A stretch of DNA of 64,000 nucleotides, taken from contig NZ_MNPW01000010.1 of assembly GCF_001983175.1 (NCBI RefSeq), positions 186,001-250,000 on the forward strand, written 5' to 3'. The notes under the pieces are model-generated. The model was not told where the DNA came from. It searched no databases and saw only the letters and a program-made list of their open reading frames with translations. A program made the translations under genes and the position numbers. This stretch comes from Pseudomonas cedrina subsp. cedrina (GTDB taxonomy: Bacteria; Pseudomonadota; Gammaproteobacteria; Pseudomonadales; Pseudomonadaceae). Positions 1-8,293 of this stretch are shown here, in pieces (the first letter of the stretch is position 1; each line of letters begins with the position of its first letter).

Positions 1-1
1 C

Positions 2-667
2 CTGGAAACCTGCATGACCCTCGGCCGTCTCGATCAGGACCAGACCGAAGCCCTGGCCCAGGCCGGCCTCGACTACTACAACCACAACCTTGATACCTCG
101 CCGGAGTTCTACGGCTCGATCATCACTACCCGCACCTATGGCGAGCGCCTGCAAACCCTGGCCTATGTGCGTGACTCGGGGATGAAGATCTGCTCGGGCG
201 GCATCCTCGGCATGGGCGAGTCCCTCGACGACCGCGCCAACTTGCTGATCCAGTTGGCCAACCTGCCGGAGCATCCAGAGTCGGTGCCGATCAACATGCT
301 GGTGAAGGTCGCCGGCACGCCGCTGGAAAACGCCGAGGATATCGACCCGTTCGACTTCATTCGCATGCTCGCCGTGGCGCGCATCCTGATGCCCAAATCC
401 CATGTGCGCCTGTCGGCCGGCCGTGAGGCGATGAACGAGCAGATGCAGGCCTTGGCGTTTTTTGCCGGTGCCAACTCGATCTTCTACGGCGACAAGCTGC
501 TGACTACCTCCAACCCGCAGGCCGACAAGGACATGCAACTGTTCGCGCGCCTGGGGATCCTGCCGGAAGCGCGCGAAGAGCACGCCGATGAAGTGCACCA
601 GGCGGCGATCGAACAGGCGTTGGTCGAACAGAAAAGCAGCGAGCAGTTCTACAACGCCGCTGTTTGA
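2..667 (+). CDS. bioB: Biotin synthase (C-terminal part)
   Basis: Radical SAM enzyme that inserts sulfur into dethiobiotin, the last step of biotin synthesis. The gene enters from the left edge, so the start and the CxxxCxxC cluster are outside the window. Visible are the two cysteines expected to hold the sacrificial 2Fe-2S cluster (in E-T-C-M-T-L-G at the very start and in K-I-C-S-G-G near residue 65), the YYNHNLDTSPEFY stretch typical of BioB, and the conserved arginine in V-R-L-S-A-G-R. First gene of bioBFHCD; a REP doublet separates it from bioF. Confidence 0.97.
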   Translation: METCMTLGRLDQDQTEALAQAGLDYYNHNLDTSPEFYGSIITTRTYGERLQTLAYVRDSGMKICSGGILGMGESLDDRANLLIQLANLPEHPESVPINMLVKVAGTPLENAEDIDPFDFIRMLAVARILMPKSHVRLSAGREAMNEQMQALAFFAGANSIFYGDKLLTTSNPQADKDMQLFARLGILPEAREEHADEVHQAAIEQALVEQKSSEQFYNAAV

Positions 668-681
668 TTGAAATGCAATCC

Positions 682-776
682 AAATGTGGGAGCTGGCTTG
701 CCTGCGATAGCGGTCTGTCAGGCACATTGCTGGTGAATGTGCCGTCGTCATCGCAGGCAAGCCAGCTCCCACATTT
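682..776. repeat. REP doublet (REPIN), GTGGGAGCTGGCTTGCCTGCGAT family
   Basis: Two inverted copies of a roughly 24-base palindromic element, starting TGTGGGAGCTGGCTTGCCTG at 685 and ending with its reverse complement at 750-776, enclose a short spacer. It fills almost the whole bioB-bioF gap, so it lies inside a co-transcribed operon. The same doublet recurs near 4595, 52625, 58887 and 61102. Confidence 0.9.
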
Positions 777-798
777 TTGACCGTAAACCGAGGCCAGC

Positions 799-1968
799 AT
801 GTCTTTCGATCTCGCCGCGCGCCTCGCTGCCCGCCGTGCCGAACACCTTTATCGCCAACGCCCACTGCTGCAAAGCCCCCAAGGCCCGCAAGTGGTGGTC
901 GACGGACAGCCGTTGCTGGCGTTCTGCAACAACGATTACCTGGGCCTGGCCAATCACCCGCAGGTGATCGAAGCCTGGCGCGCCGGTGCGTCCCGTTGGG
1001 GCGTAGGCGGTGGTGCTTCGCACCTGGTGGTCGGCCATGCCACGCCGCACCATGAACTGGAAGAAGCCCTGGCTGACTTGACCGGTCGCCCGCGCGCGCT
1101 GCTGTTTACCACCGGCTACATGGCCAACCTTGGCGCGGTCACGGCGCTGGTGGGGCAGGGCGACACCGTGCTGGAAGACCGTCTTAACCATGCCTCGCTG
1201 CTGGATGCGGGCTTGCTGTCCGGTGCGCGCTTCAGTCGCTACCTGCATAACGACGCCGACAGCCTCGTCAAGCGCCTTGAAAAGGCCACCGGCAATACGC
1301 TGGTGGTCACCGATGGCGTGTTCAGCATGGACGGCGATCTGGCCGACTTGCCCGCGCTGGCCCGTGAAACCAAGGCCAAAGGCGCCTGGTTGATGGTGGA
1401 TGACGCCCACGGTTTCGGGCCCCTGGGCGCCAATGGTGGCGGTATCGTCGAGCATTTCGGCCTGAGCCAGGAGGATGTGCCGGTACTGGTCGGCACCCTC
1501 GGCAAAGCGTTTGGTACGGCCGGGGCCTTTGTGGCGGGCAGTGAAGAGCTGATCGAAAGCCTGATCCAGTTCGCGCGGCCGTATATCTACACCACCAGCC
1601 AACCGCCGGCCCTGGCCTGCGCCACCCTGAAAAGCCTGGAACTGTTGCGCAGCGAGCATTGGCGGCGCGAACACCTGAACATGCTGATCCGTCAATTTCG
1701 CCAAGGCGCCGAGCAGTTGGGCCTGGAGTTGATGGACAGCTTCACGCCGATCCAGCCGATCCTGATCGGCGACAGTGCCAGGGCCATGCGCCTGTCCCGG
1801 AGGCTGCGCGAGCGCGGCCTGATGGTGACCGCGATCCGCCCGCCCACGGTGCCGGCCGGCAGCGCGCGTCTACGCGTGACATTGACGGCGGCCCACAGCG
1901 CGGCGCAGGTGCAGCTATTGTTAAGCGCATTGGAAGACTGTTTCCGCCTGGAGCCTGCCCATGCGTGA
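799..1968 (+). CDS. bioF: 8-amino-7-oxononanoate synthase
   Basis: PLP-dependent alpha-oxoamine synthase that condenses pimeloyl-ACP/CoA with alanine to give 8-amino-7-oxononanoate (KAPA) in the cytoplasm. The protein is 389 residues, normal for the family. The PLP lysine is seen in G-T-L-G-K-A-F-G-T (Lys236), and D-D-A-H-G-F-G holds the conserved Asp/His that contact the cofactor. The start ATG lies 22 bases after the REP doublet. Its stop overlaps bioH by 8 bases, supporting translational coupling within the biotin operon. Confidence 0.97.
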   Translation: MSFDLAARLAARRAEHLYRQRPLLQSPQGPQVVVDGQPLLAFCNNDYLGLANHPQVIEAWRAGASRWGVGGGASHLVVGHATPHHELEEALADLTGRPRALLFTTGYMANLGAVTALVGQGDTVLEDRLNHASLLDAGLLSGARFSRYLHNDADSLVKRLEKATGNTLVVTDGVFSMDGDLADLPALARETKAKGAWLMVDDAHGFGPLGANGGGIVEHFGLSQEDVPVLVGTLGKAFGTAGAFVAGSEELIESLIQFARPYIYTTSQPPALACATLKSLELLRSEHWRREHLNMLIRQFRQGAEQLGLELMDSFTPIQPILIGDSARAMRLSRRLRERGLMVTAIRPPTVPAGSARLRVTLTAAHSAAQVQLLLSALEDCFRLEPAHA

Positions 1969-2692
1969 TCGACTGGTATTGCTGCCCGGCTGGGGCCTGG
2001 GTGTATCGCCATTGGAGCCGTTGGCCGCCGCACTGCAGGGTTTGGACGAGCACCTGCAGGTGCAGATCGAACCGTTGCCCGTGCTTGACTCCAGCGACCT
2101 TAATGAATGGCTCGACGAGCTCGACGCCACGCTGCCGGACAACGCCTGGCTGGGCGGCTGGTCCCTGGGCGGCATGCTGGCCGCGGAGCTGGCGGCACGG
2201 CGCGGCGAACGTTGCTGCGGCCTGCTGACCCTGGCGAGCAACCCGTGTTTTGTCGCCCATGATGGCTGGCCGAATGCGATGCCGGCCGAGACCTTCGATG
2301 CGTTTCTCGCCGGATGCCATGCCGACTCCCAGGTCACCCTCAAGCGCTTCGGACTTTTATGTGCCAAGGGTGCCGAAGACCCGCGCGGCCTGGCGCGGCT
2401 GTTGGTCAGCGGGGCGCCGAATACGTCTTCCACGCGCCTGATGGCGGGGCTTGAGCTGCTCGCCCAACTCGATACCCGCGACGCTCTGCTGGTGTATCGC
2501 GGCCCGCAGTTGCACCTGTTTGCAGGTCTGGACGAGTTGGTACCTGCCGAAGCCGCCGGCGCATTGCTGGCCCTGCTCCCCGATGTTGAAATCGGCCTGA
2601 TTGAACAGGCCGGCCACGCTTTTCTTCTGGAAGACCCCCACGGTGTAGCGGGGGCCATCCAGGCTTTTTTGCATGAGTGCGTCGATGACTGA
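1961..2692 (+). CDS. bioH: Pimeloyl-ACP methyl ester carboxylesterase
   Basis: Alpha/beta hydrolase that removes the methyl ester from pimeloyl-ACP methyl ester, ending the BioC/BioH route to pimeloyl-ACP. At 243 residues it is slightly shorter than E. coli BioH. The nucleophile elbow G-W-S-L-G-G places the catalytic serine at residue 68, with an Asp in G-L-D-E-L-V-P near 190 and the catalytic His in A-G-H-A-F near 219. It overlaps bioF at its 5' end and bioC at its 3' end. Position between bioF and bioC removes doubt about which hydrolase it is. Confidence 0.95.
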   Translation: MRDRLVLLPGWGLGVSPLEPLAAALQGLDEHLQVQIEPLPVLDSSDLNEWLDELDATLPDNAWLGGWSLGGMLAAELAARRGERCCGLLTLASNPCFVAHDGWPNAMPAETFDAFLAGCHADSQVTLKRFGLLCAKGAEDPRGLARLLVSGAPNTSSTRLMAGLELLAQLDTRDALLVYRGPQLHLFAGLDELVPAEAAGALLALLPDVEIGLIEQAGHAFLLEDPHGVAGAIQAFLHECVDD

Positions 2693-3497
2693 TTTATCCC
2701 ACCCCCCGCTTCCGGGTGCCTTGCCGGACAAGCGCCAGGTGGCGGCGTCCTTTTCCCGTGCCGCCGCCAGTTACGACAGCGTCGCCGAGTTGCAGCGGGC
2801 GGTGGGCAACCAATTACTGGCGCGCTTGCCAGCAGGTCTCGCGCCGCAACGCTGGCTGGATATGGGCTGCGGCACCGGGTATTTCAGCCGCGTGCTGGCC
2901 GAACGCTTTTCCGACAGCCAAGGCGTCGCACTGGATATCGCCGAAGGTATGCTCAACCACGCACGCCCGTTGGGTGGCGCCGAGCACTTCATCGCAGGTG
3001 ACGCAGAGCGCTTGCCGCTTAAGGCTGAAAGCTTGCAGCTGCTTTTTTCCTCCCTTGCAGTGCAATGGTGCGCGAACTTCGAGGCGGTGCTCAGCGAGGC
3101 TCATCGCGTGTTGCAGCCGGGCGGTGTGCTGGCCTTCGCCAGCCTGTGCGTGGGCACCTTGCACGAGCTGCGCGAAAGCTGGCGCGCGGCGGATGGCCTG
3201 GTTCACGTCAATCGCTTTCGCACCTTCGAGGCTTACCAGCAACGGTGCGCAGCCAGCGGCCTGCGGGTGGTGAGCCTGGAGCGTCGCCCCCACGTGCTGC
3301 ATTACCCTGATGTGCGCAGCCTGACCCATGAATTGAAAGCGTTGGGCGCGCATAACCTCAACCCCGGCCGACCGGGCGGGTTGACGGGGCGTGCGCGGAT
3401 TGCTGCGCTGGTGCAAGCGTATGAGCAGTTCCGCGAGGCCCAGGGCCTGCCGGCGACTTACCAAGTGGTGTATGCCGTACTGGAGAAACCTCTATGA
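2673..3497 (+). CDS. bioC: Malonyl-ACP O-methyltransferase
   Basis: SAM-dependent methyltransferase that methylates malonyl-ACP so that fatty acid synthesis can build the pimeloyl chain. SAM motif I is clear as W-L-D-M-G-C-G-T-G-Y-F, followed by the class I methyltransferase pattern. The first ATG at 2673 gives 274 residues with a weak AGG 9 bases upstream. A second in-frame ATG at 2685 overlaps the bioH stop more tightly and could be the true start. The 3' end overlaps bioD by 4 bases. Confidence 0.95.
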   Translation: MSASMTDLSHPPLPGALPDKRQVAASFSRAAASYDSVAELQRAVGNQLLARLPAGLAPQRWLDMGCGTGYFSRVLAERFSDSQGVALDIAEGMLNHARPLGGAEHFIAGDAERLPLKAESLQLLFSSLAVQWCANFEAVLSEAHRVLQPGGVLAFASLCVGTLHELRESWRAADGLVHVNRFRTFEAYQQRCAASGLRVVSLERRPHVLHYPDVRSLTHELKALGAHNLNPGRPGGLTGRARIAALVQAYEQFREAQGLPATYQVVYAVLEKPL

Positions 3498-4174
3498 GCG
3501 CCGCTTATTTCATCACCGGTACCGACACCGATGTCGGCAAGACCACCATCGCCGCCGGCTTGCTGCACGCGGCGCGGCACGCCGGCCGCAGCACCGCCGC
3601 CGGCAAGCCCGTCGCTTCCGGTTGCGAGGTCACGCCCAAAGGCTTGCGCAACGCCGATGCGCTGGCGTTATTGGCCGAATGTACGTTGCCCCTGAATTAC
3701 GCCGACGTGAACCCGGTGGCGTTCGAACCGGCCATCGCCCCCCATCTGGCGGCGCGGGAGGCGGGGGTCTCGCTTACGGTGCAGTCCTTGTTGAAACCCA
3801 TGCAGCAGGTCCTGGCCTTGAACGCGGATTTCACCTTGATCGAAGGCGCAGGCGGTTGGCGTGTGCCCCTGGCCGACCAGGCGAATATGTCAGACCTGGC
3901 CATGGCGCTGAAACTGCCGGTGATCCTGGTGGTGGGCGTGCGCCTGGGTTGCATCAGTCATGCCCTGCTCACTGCCGAAGCCATTGCGCGGGACGGTTTG
4001 CCGTTGGCCGGGTGGGTGGCCAATATCATCGACCCCAAGACCTCCCGTCTGGAAGAAAACCTCGCCACCCTGGCCGAACGGTTGCCTGCGCCCTGTCTGG
4101 GGCGTGTACCAAGAATCAAGCACGCCGGGGCTGAGGCCGTGGCGCACTACCTGCAGTTGGATCTGCTTGACTGA
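3494..4174 (+). CDS. bioD: Dethiobiotin synthetase
   Basis: ATP-dependent carboxylase that closes the ureido ring of dethiobiotin, the step before BioB. The protein is 226 residues. The P-loop G-T-D-T-D-V-G-K-T-T at residues 8-17 and E-G-A-G-G-W-R-V-P in mid-protein are BioD signatures. It begins with an ATGA overlap on bioC and is the last gene of the operon. No obvious intrinsic terminator follows; downstream is a pair of short direct repeats and a small gene. Confidence 0.96.
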   Translation: MSAAYFITGTDTDVGKTTIAAGLLHAARHAGRSTAAGKPVASGCEVTPKGLRNADALALLAECTLPLNYADVNPVAFEPAIAPHLAAREAGVSLTVQSLLKPMQQVLALNADFTLIEGAGGWRVPLADQANMSDLAMALKLPVILVVGVRLGCISHALLTAEAIARDGLPLAGWVANIIDPKTSRLEENLATLAERLPAPCLGRVPRIKHAGAEAVAHYLQLDLLD

Positions 4175-4185
4175 TTTTGGCTATC

Positions 4186-4231
4186 GTCGGGCATTGTGCC
4201 ATTAGTGTTTTTGTCGGGCGTTTTGCCACTA
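4186..4231. repeat. Pair of 19-base direct repeats upstream of a small gene
   Basis: GTCGGGCATTGTGCCATTA begins at 4186 and GTCGGGCGTTTTGCCACTA begins at 4213. They match at 16 of 19 positions, 27 bases start to start, and each holds a GGC-N5-GCC dyad. They lie between bioD and the start at 4280, where an operator could sit. The sequence is seen directly; the regulatory role is inference. Confidence 0.5.
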
Positions 4232-4279
4232 TCTCTGTTTCAATCATCGTTCACGATTCTCTGAAAGCAGGTTCAAGCC

Positions 4280-4561
4280 ATGGATATCTCTGGCAGCAGC
4301 GCGTTTTACTCAGGCCTGAATACCATTGCGTCCGGGCAGAGCCGTGTCGACCAGGCCGCCGGCAAGATCGCCAGTGCCGCCACCAGCCAACCCTCGGACG
4401 CCCAGAGTGATCGCTTGCAGGCGGTCAATCGCGGCCAGCCGACCAATTCCGCGAGCAATATGGTGGAGCTGGCCGAAGGCAAATTTGAGGTGGCGCTGGG
4501 CGTCAAAGTGGCCAAGGCTGCGGATGAAATGCTCGGCACTTTCATCGATACCTACGCTTAG
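4280..4561 (+). CDS. Small orphan protein resembling flagellar rod/hook C-terminus
   Basis: A 93-residue protein of unknown function. The N-terminus (I-S-G-S-S-A-F-Y-S-G-L-N-T-I) and especially the C-terminus (N-M-V-E-L ... K-V-A-K-A-A-D-E-M-L-G-T) resemble the paired terminal helices of flagellar rod and hook proteins, with the middle domain missing. No flagellar gene is nearby. By memory a homolog occupies the same place in P. aeruginosa (PA0505). AGG about 10 bases upstream of ATG is a plausible ribosome site. No signal peptide or membrane segment is seen. The coding call is fairly sure, the function is not. Confidence 0.75.
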   Translation: MDISGSSAFYSGLNTIASGQSRVDQAAGKIASAATSQPSDAQSDRLQAVNRGQPTNSASNMVELAEGKFEVALGVKVAKAADEMLGTFIDTYA

Positions 4562-4594
4562 TTCCTCGTCTCCGCGCATGCCGGCTCTGCTTTC

Positions 4595-4682
4595 TGTGGG
4601 GGCTGGCTTGCCTGCGATCGAATCACCTCGCTTTGCCTGATACACCGCAGCGCCCGCATCGCAGGCAAGCCAGCTCCCACCT
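4595..4682. repeat. REP doublet (REPIN), same family as at 682
   Basis: TGTGGGGGCTGGCTTGCCTG at 4595 pairs with GCATCGCAGGCAAGCCAGCT and following bases ending near 4681. It lies downstream of the small flagellar-like gene and upstream of the first acyl-CoA dehydrogenase promoter. It differs from its sisters by one base in the left arm (GGGGG for GGGAG). Confidence 0.88.
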
Positions 4683-4754
4683 TTGACCTGCTTCGCCTCC
4701 CCGCACCTCTACACTTGCCAAAGACGTGGCGTCTTGCCGCAGGCCTTGCCGTGT

Positions 4755-4774
4755 CTGATGTTGACCCACATCAG
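4755..4774. promoter_or_regulatory. Inverted repeat upstream of the acyl-CoA dehydrogenase promoter
   Basis: Perfect 7-base arms CTGATGT and ACATCAG separated by 6 bases, centred about 35 bases upstream of the TTGACA box at 4798. The position suits a second transcription factor acting with PsrA. The symmetry is seen directly; the binding protein is unknown. Confidence 0.4.
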
Positions 4775-4797
4775 GACAAACGGCACCCGAACGACGC

Positions 4798-4841
4798 TTG
4801 ACATCCCCAGGACGTAAACGTATGTTTCAAACACCTGTTTG
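4798..4841 (+). promoter_or_regulatory. Sigma70 promoter overlapped by tandem PsrA-type operators
   Basis: TTGACA at 4798-4803, a 17-base spacer and TATGTT at 4821-4826 form a strong sigma70 promoter. TAAAC-N4-GTTTC (4815-4828) covers the -10 box and CAAAC-N4-GTTTG (4828-4841) covers the expected start point. Both fit the published PsrA recognition pattern (AAAC-N4-GTTT core) and sit where a repressor would block initiation. PsrA is the long-chain acyl-CoA-responsive TetR regulator of beta-oxidation in Pseudomonas. The match to consensus is seen; binding is inferred. Confidence 0.75.
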
Positions 4842-4901
4842 ACCGCCTCCACACATCCACGCGGTTGTCCATCCCAGATACATCAGCAGAGGTTTATCGC
4901 T

Positions 4902-6707
4902 ATGCCTGACTACAAGGCCCCCTTGCGTGATATTCGCTTCGTTCGTGACGAACTGCTTGGCTATGAAGCGCACTATCAGAGCCTGCCGGCTTGCCAGGAC
5001 GCTACGCCGGACATGGTTGACGCCATCCTTGAAGAGGGCGCCAAGTTCTGTGAGCAGGTACTGGCACCGCTGAACCGTGTGGGCGACATCGAAGGGTGCA
5101 CCTGGAGCGAGTCAGGCGTTAAGACCCCTACAGGTTTCAAGGAAGCCTACAAACAGTTCGTCGAAGGCGGCTGGCCAAGCCTGGCCCACGACGTGGAGCA
5201 CGGTGGCCAAGGCCTGCCGGAATCCCTGGGTCTGGCGGTGAGCGAAATGGTCGGCGAAGCCAACTGGTCGTGGGGCATGTACCCAGGCCTGTCGCACGGC
5301 GCGATGAATACCATCTCCGAGCACGGCACGCCCGAGCAGCAAGACGCCTACCTGACCAAACTGGTGTCGGGCGAGTGGACCGGCACCATGTGCCTGACCG
5401 AGCCGCACTGCGGCACCGACCTGGGCATGCTGCGCACCAAGGCCGAGCCTCAGGCTGATGGTTCCTACAAAGTCTCCGGCACCAAGATCTTCATCTCGGC
5501 CGGTGAGCACGACATGGCCGATAACATCGTCCACATCGTCCTGGCCCGCCTGCCGGATGCACCGGCTGGCACCAAAGGCATTTCGCTGTTTATCGTGCCC
5601 AAGTTCCTGCCGAACGCCGATGGCTCGATCGGCGCGCGCAACGCGGTGACCTGCGGCTCGTTGGAACACAAGATGGGCATCCACGGCAACGCTACGTGCG
5701 TGATGAACTTCGACGCGGCCACCGGTTTCCTGATCGGCCCGGCGAACAAAGGCCTGAACTGCATGTTCACCTTTATGAACACCGCTCGCCTGGGCACCGC
5801 GCTGCAAGGCCTGGCCCACGCCGAGATCGGCTTCCAGGGCGGCCTGAAGTACGCTCGCGACCGCCTGCAGATGCGCTCCCTGACTGGCCCGAAAGCGCCG
5901 GAGAAGGCCGCCGACCCGATCATCGTGCACCCTGACGTGCGCCGCATGCTGCTGACCATGAAAGCCTTCGCCGAAGGCAACCGTGCGATGGTGTACTTCA
6001 CCGCCAAGCAAGTGGACATCGTCAAGTACGGCACCGACGACGAAGCCAAGAAACAGGCCGACGGCCTGCTGGCCTTCATGACCCCGATCGCCAAGGCATT
6101 CATGACCGAAGTCGGTTTTGAATCGGCCAACCACGGTGTGCAGATCTACGGCGGTCACGGTTTCATCGCCGAGTGGGGCATGGAGCAGAACGTTCGCGAC
6201 AGCCGCATTTCGATGCTGTACGAGGGCACCACCGGCATCCAGGCCCTGGACCTGCTGGGCCGTAAAGTGCTGATGACCCAGGGCGAAGCGCTCAAGGGCT
6301 TTACCAAGATCGTGCACAAGTTCTGCCAGGCCAACGAAGGCGTCGAGGCGGTCCAGGAGTTCGTCACACCGCTGGCCGTACTGAACAAAGAGTGGGGCGA
6401 GTTGACCATGAAGGTCGGCACGGCCGCGATGAAAGACCGTGAAGAAGTCGGTGCCGCTTCGGTGGATTACCTGATGTACTCCGGTTACGCGTGCCTGGCT
6501 TACTTCTGGGCCGACATGGCGCGCCTGGCGGCCGAGAAACTGGCGGCTGGCACCAGCGAAGAGGCGTTCTACACCGCCAAGCTGCAAACCGCGCGCTTCT
6601 ACTTCCAGCGCATCCTGCCGCGTACCCGCACTCACGTCGCGACCATGCTCTCGGGCGCAGGTAACCTGATGGACATGAAAGAAGAAGACTTCGGCCTGGC
6701 TTACTAA
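4902..6707 (+). CDS. Long-form acyl-CoA dehydrogenase, first paralog
   Basis: FAD flavoprotein for the first step of fatty-acid beta-oxidation. The preferred start is ATG 4902, preceded by AGAGG about 8 bases upstream; it gives 601 residues, and the frame upstream is also open to 4839. Seen are the C-L-T-E-P-H-C-G-T-D motif and Y-E-G-T-T-G-I-Q with the likely catalytic base Glu441, plus the extra C-terminal domain of the ~600-residue class. By memory it corresponds to P. aeruginosa PA0506, described as FadE1 with long-chain preference. The upstream promoter carries PsrA-type operators, suggesting induction by long-chain fatty acids. A terminator follows. Confidence 0.94.
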   Translation: MPDYKAPLRDIRFVRDELLGYEAHYQSLPACQDATPDMVDAILEEGAKFCEQVLAPLNRVGDIEGCTWSESGVKTPTGFKEAYKQFVEGGWPSLAHDVEHGGQGLPESLGLAVSEMVGEANWSWGMYPGLSHGAMNTISEHGTPEQQDAYLTKLVSGEWTGTMCLTEPHCGTDLGMLRTKAEPQADGSYKVSGTKIFISAGEHDMADNIVHIVLARLPDAPAGTKGISLFIVPKFLPNADGSIGARNAVTCGSLEHKMGIHGNATCVMNFDAATGFLIGPANKGLNCMFTFMNTARLGTALQGLAHAEIGFQGGLKYARDRLQMRSLTGPKAPEKAADPIIVHPDVRRMLLTMKAFAEGNRAMVYFTAKQVDIVKYGTDDEAKKQADGLLAFMTPIAKAFMTEVGFESANHGVQIYGGHGFIAEWGMEQNVRDSRISMLYEGTTGIQALDLLGRKVLMTQGEALKGFTKIVHKFCQANEGVEAVQEFVTPLAVLNKEWGELTMKVGTAAMKDREEVGAASVDYLMYSGYACLAYFWADMARLAAEKLAAGTSEEAFYTAKLQTARFYFQRILPRTRTHVATMLSGAGNLMDMKEEDFGLAY

Positions 6708-6725
6708 GCCTTACCGCGTCACGTG

Positions 6726-6762
6726 AAAACCGCCACGTCCCTTGGGGCGCGGCGGTTTTTTT
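6726..6762 (+). terminator. Intrinsic terminator after first acyl-CoA dehydrogenase
   Basis: AAAACCGCC and GGCGGTTTT arms enclose a 16-base loop and are followed by a run of eight T residues. It separates the gene at 4902 from the diguanylate cyclase downstream. Confidence 0.85.
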
Positions 6763-6913
6763 ATGCGCGGTAAAAAACCGCACTACGGCGCTCAGGGATT
6801 GCGGGCGGCTGCCGTTACAGTAATGGCAATGTGATACATGCCCGTCAGGTTGTGCTTAACTGTCAGGGTAAAGGCATAGTGCCATCATTTGTTTGCGGGT
6901 CGGAGTTTTACCC

Positions 6914-8203
6914 TTGTCGCGCGTGTCCGCTGTACGGTTCAGTCATTTTCTCCCTTCGTTGCTGCTCTTGCTGGCCGGGCTTTCGGCTGCCTACGTCAAG
7001 GACCTCAACGTCTTCTTCACCTCTCTGTTCAATGTGCTGCCGACCCTGGTGCTGTTGCTCGGCGGTTCGTATTGCGCGGTGTACCGTCGTCAGCGTGAGC
7101 TGTTCCTGATGATCACGGTGTATATCGCCTACTACCTGCTCGATACCCAGACCGATTTCTACCGCGACCACGGCCGCGTGCGCGAAGACGCGGCGGTGGT
7201 GTTCCATTTGTGCTGTCTGCTGCTGCCGTTGCTGTTCAGCATTTACGCGCTGTGGCAGGAGAAAACCCACCTGTTTCGTGACTTCGTCGCCCGTGGCGCG
7301 GTGTTGCTGGCAATCGGCAGCGTCGCGCTGGCGCTGGAACAAAGTTATCCCCTGGGCGTGCTGAATTGGCTGGCGGAGATTCGCTGGCCGGTGCTGCATG
7401 GCGCCTGGATGAGCCTGATCCAGTTGTCGTACCCGATGTTCCTGATTGGTTTCCTGACCCTGGCCGCGCAGTACTGGTACCAGCCGCGCCCGCTGCACGC
7501 GGCGCAACTGGTGGGTTTGCTGGGTATGTTCTGGATGTTGCCGCAGACGTTCATCCTGCCGTTCACCCTGAACATCATGTGCAGCCAGGTCATGCTGATG
7601 ATTGCCGCCGGTGTGGCCCACGAGGCTTACCAGATGGCGTTCCGCGATGAACTGACCGGCTTGCCGGGACGTCGCGCATTGAATGAGCGCATGCAGCGGC
7701 TGGGGCGCAACTATGTGCTGGCGATGAGCGACGTCGACCACTTCAAGCGCTTCAACGACACCCACGGCCACGATGTAGGCGACCAGGTGTTGCGCCTGGT
7801 GGCGAGCAAGCTGTCCAAGGTCAACGGCGGTGGGCGAGCATATCGCTACGGCGGTGAAGAGTTCGCCGTGGTGTTCGCCGGCAAGACGGTGGAAGAGTGC
7901 ATGCCGCACCTGGAGGAGATCCGCGAGATCATCGCCGATTACGACATCAAATTGCGCAACATGGACCGCCCCCAAGACGATCAACAGGGCCGTCAGCGTC
8001 GCTCGGGCAGCGGCGCTTCCAGTGTCTCGGTGACCATCAGTATCGGCGTGGCCGAGCGCCAAGCCGAGCAGCGCACGCCCGAGGAAGTGCTCAAATCCGC
8101 CGACCAGGCGCTGTATGCCGCCAAGGGCGCCGGGCGCAACTGCGTGGTTGCGGCCGGGCAGACCCGCCGTGGCGCAGTGCGCATGGAGCGCGCTGCCGGT
8201 TGA
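6914..8203 (+). CDS. Membrane diguanylate cyclase (GGDEF)
   Basis: Predicted inner-membrane enzyme making cyclic di-GMP. From TTG 6914, with GGAG 8 bases upstream, it is 429 residues; an earlier TTG at 6893 has no such site. The N-terminal ~230 residues hold several hydrophobic helices with no recognisable sensor domain. The GGDEF domain follows, with active-site G-G-E-E-F at 313-317. The inhibitory RxxD motif normally five residues upstream of GGDEF is absent. A polar Asp/Gln/Arg/Ser/Gly-rich insertion (about residues 345-370) interrupts the domain before its last strands. It lies between two acyl-CoA dehydrogenases that are adjacent in P. aeruginosa as I recall it, so it looks inserted. Confidence 0.9.
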   Translation: MSRVSAVRFSHFLPSLLLLLAGLSAAYVKDLNVFFTSLFNVLPTLVLLLGGSYCAVYRRQRELFLMITVYIAYYLLDTQTDFYRDHGRVREDAAVVFHLCCLLLPLLFSIYALWQEKTHLFRDFVARGAVLLAIGSVALALEQSYPLGVLNWLAEIRWPVLHGAWMSLIQLSYPMFLIGFLTLAAQYWYQPRPLHAAQLVGLLGMFWMLPQTFILPFTLNIMCSQVMLMIAAGVAHEAYQMAFRDELTGLPGRRALNERMQRLGRNYVLAMSDVDHFKRFNDTHGHDVGDQVLRLVASKLSKVNGGGRAYRYGGEEFAVVFAGKTVEECMPHLEEIREIIADYDIKLRNMDRPQDDQQGRQRRSGSGASSVSVTISIGVAERQAEQRTPEEVLKSADQALYAAKGAGRNCVVAAGQTRRGAVRMERAAG

Positions 8204-8293
8204 GTGATGGCGGTGTATTCAGGGGTTCTACGATGATTGTCCAAGGCGATGGCTGACGGTAGGTTGGAACCATCTGCTGACGGAGACATTGCC

